A stretch of DNA of 26,038 nucleotides, from positions 1-26,038 of IMG/VR virus record IMGVR_UViG_3300032215_000123; one strand, 5' to 3'. The DNA is from a virus. A program made the translations under genes and the position numbers. The notes beneath the pieces were generated by a model. The model was not told the DNA's origin, searched no databases, and saw only the letters and a program-made list of their open reading frames with translations. Of the stretch, positions 13,720-19,255 are shown in pieces. Position 1 is the first letter of the stretch. Each line of letters begins with the position of its first letter.

Positions 13720-13727
13720 TATTTATG
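13720..13727 (-). promoter_or_regulatory. Possible T4-type late promoter upstream of folE
   Basis: CATAAATA on the minus strand, one mismatch from the T4 late -10 consensus TATAAATA, immediately downstream of the preceding stop codon and about 62 bases before the folE start. The 70-base gap has no good sigma70 pair. It also contains a GTAAC-acaaag-GTTAC inverted repeat (minus strand). Such AT-rich octamers arise by chance, so this is tentative. Confidence 0.3.
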
Positions 13728-13728
13728 C

Positions 13729-13914
13729 TTATTCTACACTTGCTAAAGTTTCTTTGGCGTTCTCATACCCACGTTCATAGTCCTCAGCGTCTGCTTCTGC
13801 ATTTTCTACATCAGCATATGGGTTAAAAAATTCTTCATTTGCTAATCCTGATGCATAGCCCTGCATGTAGGGTGCTTCTGCGTATAGTTCTATTTTTACT
13901 TTTTTCTTTGCCAT
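13729..13914 (-). CDS. Small acidic hypothetical protein (61 aa)
   Basis: ATG at 13912-13914 in a TAATG overlap; GAGGAA is supplied by the Glu codons at the end of the upstream gene. The protein has a basic start (MAKKKVKIELYAEAPYMQGY) and a very acidic second half (YADVENAEADAEDYERGYEN). No domain recognised. Confidence 0.65.
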   Translation of the reverse strand: MAKKKVKIELYAEAPYMQGYASGLANEEFFNPYADVENAEADAEDYERGYENAKETLASVE

Positions 13915-14525
13915 TATTCTTCCTCTTTAGTGTTTGTTTCGAAGGGCCATTTAGCAGTTTCTACAAAATTACCATTTGGAGAGGGCCATGTTGTTGGGTC
14001 AACTTCAACATACTCAACTGTTTCATCACCGAAGGGCCATGCCGCTGTTGGATTTAATGGTTTAGATTCAACTACTACTTTCTCTGGCATAGTTTCCTTG
14101 ATTTTTTCACCATTGAATACTTCTCCGGTATCTTCATTTGTGAGTTCAAGAGGACCATGGAACCAGAATTCAGTATCATCATTAGACCAACCCAATTCTT
14201 CTACACCTTCAAAATAATTTTCATCCCAAGCTTCGTTGAATTCTTCTAAATCTTCTTCGGTACAGTTTCTACCCGCCTCGGTATCAGCAAAGCAGCCGTC
14301 CATCATGTCTTCCATTTCCCAACAAACATCATCATCAATATAGCCAAGTTCATAGCCATCTTCATTAATCAGTTCTTCATCGGTTAATGGGCGCTCGTCA
14401 CATTCAACATAGAATGTACCCCAGCGATATCCTTCTTCACGTATAATGACTTTATCATCTTTACGCCAGAATTGTCTCTCGTACGCACTTTTCTTATAGT
14501 AGTTTGATAATTTCCAAGTTGCCAT
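13914..14525 (-). CDS. Acidic hypothetical protein with W-P-F repeats (203 aa)
   Basis: ATG at 14523-14525 with an excellent AAGGAG five bases upstream. Residues about 1-45 form a basic, aromatic segment (KLSNYYKKSAYERQFWRKDD). Residues about 45-120 are extremely acidic (for example GYIDDDVCWEMEDMMDGCFA, then TEEDLEEFNEAWDENYFEG). The C-terminal third carries three related segments: TAAWPFGDET, TTWPSPNGNF and TAKWPFETN. The acidity could indicate a DNA mimic or inhibitor, but no known family is recognised. It lies between the second glycosyltransferase and folE. Confidence 0.72.
   Translation of the reverse strand: MATWKLSNYYKKSAYERQFWRKDDKVIIREEGYRWGTFYVECDERPLTDEELINEDGYELGYIDDDVCWEMEDMMDGCFADTEAGRNCTEEDLEEFNEAWDENYFEGVEELGWSNDDTEFWFHGPLELTNEDTGEVFNGEKIKETMPEKVVVESKPLNPTAAWPFGDETVEYVEVDPTTWPSPNGNFVETAKWPFETNTKEEE
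13941..14040. repeat. Short imperfect repeats encoding the W-P-F segments
   Basis: GAAGGGCCAT occurs at 13941-13950 and 14031-14040, and AGAGGGCCAT at 13980-13989. They are spaced about 40 and 50 bases apart and encode the Trp-Pro-(Phe/Ser) segments of the 203-aa protein. They look like degenerate internal coding duplications. Confidence 0.45.
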
Positions 14526-14534
14526 GTTTACTCC

Positions 14535-15707
14535 TTAATATTTACTTTCACGTGTGTGTTTACGATAATCTGTACTCATACGCAACCATTGCTCACCGTT
14601 GCCTTCCATGATATCACAGATACGGTCAATAGTACCATCATTCCAATCACTAATTGCACCTTGATTCTTACTTGGTGTATGTAGCATGTTGAATAATTTA
14701 ATAGTTGCATCTTCTACACTCCAAGGAGTGTATAACCTTGTATAATCATTTGCAAAAGTTTCAGGGAAACTACGATAAGCAGGGTATAACACGTTACAGC
14801 CCAGAGTGTCGGCTTCGCTGACGGTGTTACTAACCCAGTCTTGTAAAGCACAGTTAAACACAATCCTAGTATCGTTAAGTAAAGCATAATAATCATTTTT
14901 TTCTAAATCCTCATGCACTTTAAGTTTACCTTCTCTACGCATTTGCTCTGTTCGTTCCATGTAGCTACTGTTATTGCTTTTTAGTTTACTGCCACTGAAT
15001 ACACAAAACTCTGCCACACCTTCAAAACGCTTATGAAATTCTTCAATCACATCCATATAGAAGTCAGGTTGTTTCTCCTGATCCCATCGTGCAGAGAATG
15101 CAATACGTTTTTTACGTTTATCAAATGGCTTTAGTTCACCTACACGACTACGTACTTCATCTTTACCAAATGCTAACCCACTGATATTGTAGATTGGGGC
15201 TTCCCAGCCTGCAATTTTCATGTTCATTACCATTTCTTCATTAGTAGCAAGTACACCATCTACGAATGAGTCCACCATCTTTTCGTAGTGTCCCATAAAC
15301 TTAGACATGCCCCATACATGAACAAAATCATCAGGATCAATGGACTGAGCAAGACAGCGAACATAAATCCGAGGACGATTAACACTGTCGATTTGATTAA
15401 GAATATAAGGTAAGCTTTCAATACCGGGTTGAAACATGTCCTCAAAGTAGATAACATCTTCATTGTTTAGTTCTCCTGCTTTCATCATACGAATCAAATT
15501 CATTAGTTGCGACATACCAAAATATGTGCGACCATGTGCGTCTAATACTTGACCAGTAACAATTGCTTGGTCATTACTTAGTGTTTCACCCGGGACGATG
15601 ACATAATCAATACCCCGTTTATCAAAGACAGCACGATTCCACTCTTGTAATTGCAGAGTGTATCGTGCTTTATAGGGCTCAAGGCCCATATAATAAAGTC
15701 TACGCAT
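14535..15707 (-). CDS. GT-B-type glycosyltransferase (second)
   Basis: A 390-residue protein. The start at 15705-15707 (MRRLYYMGLEPYKARYTLQL) is used because it makes a TAATG overlap. The C-terminal half has the donor-domain opening KKRIAFSARWDQEKQPDFYM and the late motif NDTRIVFNCALQDWVSNTVSEADTLG, which resembles the sugar-nucleotide-binding region of GT-B enzymes. The strict E-x7-E of GT4 is not obvious. Acceptor unknown: a modified base in phage DNA or a host/virion glycan. Unlike the other glycosyltransferase here, it ends HTRESKY without a clamp-like tail. It lies between dpdA and folE. Confidence 0.77.
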   Translation of the reverse strand: MRRLYYMGLEPYKARYTLQLQEWNRAVFDKRGIDYVIVPGETLSNDQAIVTGQVLDAHGRTYFGMSQLMNLIRMMKAGELNNEDVIYFEDMFQPGIESLPYILNQIDSVNRPRIYVRCLAQSIDPDDFVHVWGMSKFMGHYEKMVDSFVDGVLATNEEMVMNMKIAGWEAPIYNISGLAFGKDEVRSRVGELKPFDKRKKRIAFSARWDQEKQPDFYMDVIEEFHKRFEGVAEFCVFSGSKLKSNNSSYMERTEQMRREGKLKVHEDLEKNDYYALLNDTRIVFNCALQDWVSNTVSEADTLGCNVLYPAYRSFPETFANDYTRLYTPWSVEDATIKLFNMLHTPSKNQGAISDWNDGTIDRICDIMEGNGEQWLRMSTDYRKHTRESKY

Positions 15708-15913
15708 TATGGACGACGGTCTTCTGCCCAACTGTCTTTAGGCCACTTGCCTGTCAGTTGTTTTTGATGTTGGCGATATACATAACTCCGCATATCATAC
15801 AAATGACTTTCGTCATACTTGTATCCGAAGTCTACACAAAATTCTTTAAACTTCTCCAAGTCTTCAAAGATTTGACGAACTTTAGGATTAGGTTTGAATT
15901 CAGGCTTTGCCAT
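15707..15913 (-). CDS. Conserved small phage protein (68 aa)
   Basis: ATG at 15911-15913 with AGAGGAAA just upstream. The protein begins MAKPEFKPNPKVRQIFEDLE and continues KFKEFCVDFGYKYDESHLYD with MRSYVYRQHQK; it ends DSWAEDRRP. I recognise this composition from conserved small proteins of T4-like aquatic phages; the role is unknown. Predicted all-helical and basic. Confidence 0.75.
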   Translation of the reverse strand: MAKPEFKPNPKVRQIFEDLEKFKEFCVDFGYKYDESHLYDMRSYVYRQHQKQLTGKWPKDSWAEDRRP

Positions 15914-15924
15914 TTTATTTCCTC

Positions 15925-16377
15925 TTAGATTGTGACCGATATATTAGGTCTGGTTGTGTTATAGTAAATTGAACATCCGTTCTCTCCATCTTCTGAGACT
16001 TCGATTTTGATGTCACGGTCTGGATAACGACTAGCGATTTGTTGATATAAATCATCGCTCATCATTTCACAGCTTTTGTTATCCAATGCAAGTGTGCTAT
16101 CAGCATAAAGGTTCTGACACCAACGCTTGAATTGAATAAATTCGATATCACGGTCATTATGCGTGACTTGTATTGCAACATTAAAGTGAAAGATATGACG
16201 ATGTGGTGTTCCCAAGAAACTTACATCGTATTCATCACCTGTTGCTAATTTAGGATCATGTCCTGCTTGTGGGTAGCAATGAATGCCCTCACGTTGAAAT
16301 GTAACCCATATCATTCGTTTAGCACTTGTACTAATACGGTCACGTTTTTCTTTTCTTGCTGTTTCTACTTGGCTCAT
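15925..16377 (-). CDS. Conserved phage protein, possible pterin-synthase (T-fold)-like paralogue
   Basis: A 150-residue protein, ATG at 16375-16377, with AGGAG upstream. The block PHRHIFHFNVAIQVTHNDRD, then IEFIQFKRWCQNLY, KSCEMMSDDLYQQIASRYP and IKIEVSEDGENGC follows the order of a QueD/PTPS domain. That order is an H-x-F-H strand, a D/E-F-x2-(L/F)-K segment, a late acidic-Ser region and a final V-x-E strand. The catalytic Cys-His pairing of QueD is not clearly preserved. It is a widespread uncharacterised phage protein; the T-fold relation is my inference. It lies two genes downstream of dpdA. Confidence 0.78.
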   Translation of the reverse strand: MSQVETARKEKRDRISTSAKRMIWVTFQREGIHCYPQAGHDPKLATGDEYDVSFLGTPHRHIFHFNVAIQVTHNDRDIEFIQFKRWCQNLYADSTLALDNKSCEMMSDDLYQQIASRYPDRDIKIEVSEDGENGCSIYYNTTRPNISVTI

Positions 16378-16378
16378 T

Positions 16379-16609
16379 TTAAAAACTCCTATTTAATGTT
16401 GCCCATGTTAACCATTGGTGAAAGGTTTTATATACCATTTCTGCTTCATATTTATCTTGAGGTATCTTCTCACCTCGCACATAGAAGCCGTCAGGGGCAA
16501 TTTTTAATATTTCACTATTACTAGATGACCTGAATATAATTGAATCTTTCATTTCCATATGTGTTGTTGGGTGAGACGTTTTTGTTTCTTGTATCATAAA
16601 GCTATCCAT
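16379..16609 (-). CDS. Conserved small phage protein (76 aa)
   Basis: ATG at 16607-16609 is preferred over an in-frame TTG four codons upstream. The protein has DSIIFRSSSNSEILKIAPDG followed by FYVRGEKIPQDKYEAEMVYK and a closing amphipathic helix. The small beta unit ILKIAPDGFYVRGEKI recurs in many phages as a short conserved protein of unknown role. It starts one base after the dpdA stop, so it is co-translated with it. Confidence 0.72.
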   Translation of the reverse strand: MDSFMIQETKTSHPTTHMEMKDSIIFRSSSNSEILKIAPDGFYVRGEKIPQDKYEAEMVYKTFHQWLTWATLNRSF

Positions 16610-16610
16610 A

Positions 16611-18089
16611 CTAAAACTCAAACAATTCGTTAAACTTAGTTAATGAATTAACTGTTTTCTTACCACTCATACCCTGACTACCTGATTGCATTTGCTTCCA
16701 TAAATTACTATGTGCATCAATAACTCTATGGCTATCTTGTTTAGATTTTTGTGCGAATACTTCATCAATAACTTCTTTGAATGTTAGTCCAGTTAAGTCT
16801 TGTTTAAGCATTGCGGGCAATACACCTGTTTCATACTTACGATTCGCTTCTTGGACCGCAGAGATATGTTGATAAACATTATGACTTTGTAACAATGTAT
16901 AACTCAATGTGTCCCAACTTGTTTTAGTTTCTTTACCGTGTTGACCAATGAAGCCTTGACCTCTATAGCACAAATCTTTCATTAGTAGTTTATCAGTAAC
17001 TGGACTATCTGTAAAGACTTTATGGATACCATCAGCTAAAACTCCTGTACTAAACTTACGATTGTCATTAGCATAGTCTTTGTTCTCGGCAGTCTTTTCC
17101 ATACTGTATGACCATTTAGTCTCATGTTCAATGTTATTATTGAAATAAGCCAAACCTTTAGCCGCAGAAAAAAACGGGCTAGCACAGTCAAAAGTGATTT
17201 GTAGTTTTGGGTTGTGATTCTTACGAATAGCTTTCTGAATATCAGTAAACAATACAGCATACTCAAGGATAGATACACCCAAACAGTGAATCAAATCATG
17301 TTTACCTTCTTGTAGTAAGCCATCATATATAATATCAACCATTCTACGCAACATTAGATGCACATCAATCTTTGTTTGTCCACCGAATGCCCAACCATTG
17401 AAGTGGTTGTCTGGATAAATATTTGGGTCACAGTACTTCTTCATTTCTTCATACCAATCATCGCTTTGTTGATGAGTACGACCCTGTAATACGTTTAGAA
17501 ACTTGCAACTACCATTACGATTCTTAATAAAGTATTCATTATTGATATGTGTAGCACTGATAGCTTCTTCAATAGTACTGATGCCATGTAATGAAACACC
17601 ATTCTTATCTTTCATATCAAAGGTAGTTAATGATTGAGAGGGGATATCTAAACACATACCATAGTCCATGTATGTGTCCATCCACTTCAATACTGCTTGA
17701 CGTTTCTTCATTGCACGGGGACAATTAGGATCTTTCCAATCAGCTGGCCATTGACCTTTAAGAATCTGAAATCCACCTGAGTCACCCAACATGAATGTAC
17801 CTTGTTCACGCTTGCGAATAATACTTTCAGCATGGTCATCAACTGTTGTGTCTAAATTAGCATGACCAGCAGAATACAATCCCCACTTATAGTAATACAA
17901 ACCTTCTTTAGAATTTAAGAAGTTTAGTTTTTCTACATCACCATTAAATGATGCAGGAATACGTGCTAAATCAAAGTAAGGTTCACCCTCACGTTGCTTG
18001 CCCAAACCAGCAATATAAAAACTACTAACTGCGGGTAAGAACTGTGCCCATTCAGGGCTGTGACTATTTGATAGATTAACTTGTTCCAT
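16611..18089 (-). CDS. dpdA: DpdA-like DNA guanine transglycosylase (TGT family) with clamp-binding-like tail
   Basis: A 492-residue protein of the tRNA-guanine transglycosylase superfamily, in the phage DpdA branch that swaps guanine in DNA for a 7-deazaguanine. TGT landmarks in order: FMLGDSGGFQIL (99-110, Asp103), CLDIPSQ (146-152), KFLNVLQGR (196-204), GWAFGGQTK (232-240), LIHCLGVS (266-273) and TFDCASPFF (299-307, Asp301, the region of the catalytic Asp). No C-x-C-x2-C zinc site of tRNA enzymes is seen. The protein ends VNSLTKFNELFEF, resembling the clamp-binding end of the polymerase encoded nearby (TFDDLFSFG). FolE, QueD and QueE downstream supply the base. TAATG overlap with the upstream gene. 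Confidence 0.88.
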   Translation of the reverse strand: MEQVNLSNSHSPEWAQFLPAVSSFYIAGLGKQREGEPYFDLARIPASFNGDVEKLNFLNSKEGLYYYKWGLYSAGHANLDTTVDDHAESIIRKREQGTFMLGDSGGFQILKGQWPADWKDPNCPRAMKKRQAVLKWMDTYMDYGMCLDIPSQSLTTFDMKDKNGVSLHGISTIEEAISATHINNEYFIKNRNGSCKFLNVLQGRTHQQSDDWYEEMKKYCDPNIYPDNHFNGWAFGGQTKIDVHLMLRRMVDIIYDGLLQEGKHDLIHCLGVSILEYAVLFTDIQKAIRKNHNPKLQITFDCASPFFSAAKGLAYFNNNIEHETKWSYSMEKTAENKDYANDNRKFSTGVLADGIHKVFTDSPVTDKLLMKDLCYRGQGFIGQHGKETKTSWDTLSYTLLQSHNVYQHISAVQEANRKYETGVLPAMLKQDLTGLTFKEVIDEVFAQKSKQDSHRVIDAHSNLWKQMQSGSQGMSGKKTVNSLTKFNELFEF

Positions 18090-18451
18090 TAAACTGTTTC
18101 TTCTTTTTTGATTAGTGTTGCTACCATTTGAATTTGTTGTTGTTTCTCATCAATCTGGTTGAGTAAATCTTTAATAGCAACATTTTCTTCTGACAATTTT
18201 TTTAGTTCTTGTTCTTCATTACGTTTCTTACGTGCCCACTGTATTACGTCTAGTATATCTTGATCCAAAGTCACTGTGGCATAGCTAGCAGATACACTTT
18301 GCCAACCAGTGCTATTGAACACTTCTATCTCTGTGCCATTGATTCTCATCATACCCTGAACAGGATTATTAGCGTTGTGTGGAATATAGGGCAGGGATGT
18401 ATTACCCCCGCTTACTGTAAGCCCACATATGCCTTGTAAACCCGTAATCAT
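18089..18451 (-). CDS. Phage protein with C-terminal coiled coil (120 aa)
   Basis: ATG at 18449-18451 in an ATGA overlap with the clamp gene. The N-terminal half (GLTVSGGNTSLPYIPHNANN, then MMRINGTEIEVFNSTGWQSV) looks like a small beta structure of the kind found in phage structural or neck proteins. The C-terminal half is a heptad-like helix (ARKKRNEEQELKKLSEENVA, then LLNQIDEKQQQIQMV) predicted to form a coiled coil. Function unknown; its position between clamp and dpdA is not informative. Confidence 0.72.
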   Translation of the reverse strand: MITGLQGICGLTVSGGNTSLPYIPHNANNPVQGMMRINGTEIEVFNSTGWQSVSASYATVTLDQDILDVIQWARKKRNEEQELKKLSEENVAIKDLLNQIDEKQQQIQMVATLIKKEETV

Positions 18452-19179
18452 TTTGTTTGTGCAGGAATCAAATAACGATATGTAGCAAGACCACTATCAA
18501 CTGTAATCTCTGCTACACCCTGGTCGCTGATACGCATAGTCTTGTCACCGGACAAACTTAGAATATCAATGATTTGTTTTACTGGCCATTGCAACGAACG
18601 GCTTAGTGAACCAGTAACTTGCGAATGAAACACAAAGTTACCGCTGTGTGTGCTTGGGTCACCAAAATAAACTTTAACATCACCATTCTCAACCTTAGTG
18701 ATGAATGTTGATTCTTCGCTGTTAGCACTTGCTTGTTTCTTAAGACGCATGATACCAGCAACAGTAGGATTAAACTCTACGTTCCAAGTCGCACCTTTGA
18801 ACAACACGCTTTTAACCTTCTCGTTGACAATCGCTTCTAACATTAGTCGATAGTCATTAACAAAGTCACCCGCTTTTGTTTCAAAGTGAATTGCTTCTGG
18901 GATTGAAACACCATTGCGGTCAACACGTGTTACGTTTAATTTTGCATCAGCATCATAGTCATCAAAACCAAGAATAGTTTTTAGTTTACCTAAGTTAGGC
19001 ATACCAAATGTACCAATAAAGTCAGCACATGGATTCTTAAAAGAACCCTCAACAATAACAGTTTTATCTTCTGCAACTGCGGCAATCTTTGTTTCTGTAT
19101 CTGTACCAGAAATCTTAATCAAATCAATGACACCTAGACCATGTGTGTGTTCAATCAAGTCTTGTAAATTATCCTTCAT
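18448..19179 (-). CDS. 45: T4 gp45-like sliding clamp
   Basis: A 243-residue protein (T4 gp45 is 228). It begins MKDNLQDLIEHTHGLGVIDL and has the two-domain beta-rich composition of phage clamps, ending ITVDSGLATYRYLIPAQTK. Its position directly after the DNA polymerase fits the role. In T4 the trimeric clamp holds polymerase on DNA, activates late transcription and binds short C-terminal peptides of its partners. It has its own promoter-like region and a strong AAGGAGAT five bases before the ATG. Assignment rests on overall resemblance and context rather than a single motif. Confidence 0.82.
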   Translation of the reverse strand: MKDNLQDLIEHTHGLGVIDLIKISGTDTETKIAAVAEDKTVIVEGSFKNPCADFIGTFGMPNLGKLKTILGFDDYDADAKLNVTRVDRNGVSIPEAIHFETKAGDFVNDYRLMLEAIVNEKVKSVLFKGATWNVEFNPTVAGIMRLKKQASANSEESTFITKVENGDVKVYFGDPSTHSGNFVFHSQVTGSLSRSLQWPVKQIIDILSLSGDKTMRISDQGVAEITVDSGLATYRYLIPAQTK

Positions 19180-19182
19180 ATT

Positions 19183-19225
19183 ATCTCCTTGTGTATGTAT
19201 TTAGGAATGCTATCTGTGTATTATA
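19183..19225 (-). promoter_or_regulatory. Promoter region and Shine-Dalgarno of the clamp gene
   Basis: A perfect TATAAT on the minus strand (19220-19225), with TTGCAT 17 bases upstream as a poor -35 (19243-19248). A leader of about 34 bases ends in AAGGAGAT before the ATG at 19177-19179. The leader also contains CTAAATA and ATACATAC. A moderate or activator-dependent host promoter is likely. Confidence 0.55.
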
Positions 19226-19255
19226 GCGGAATTTATTGCGAAATGCAATAGCAAT

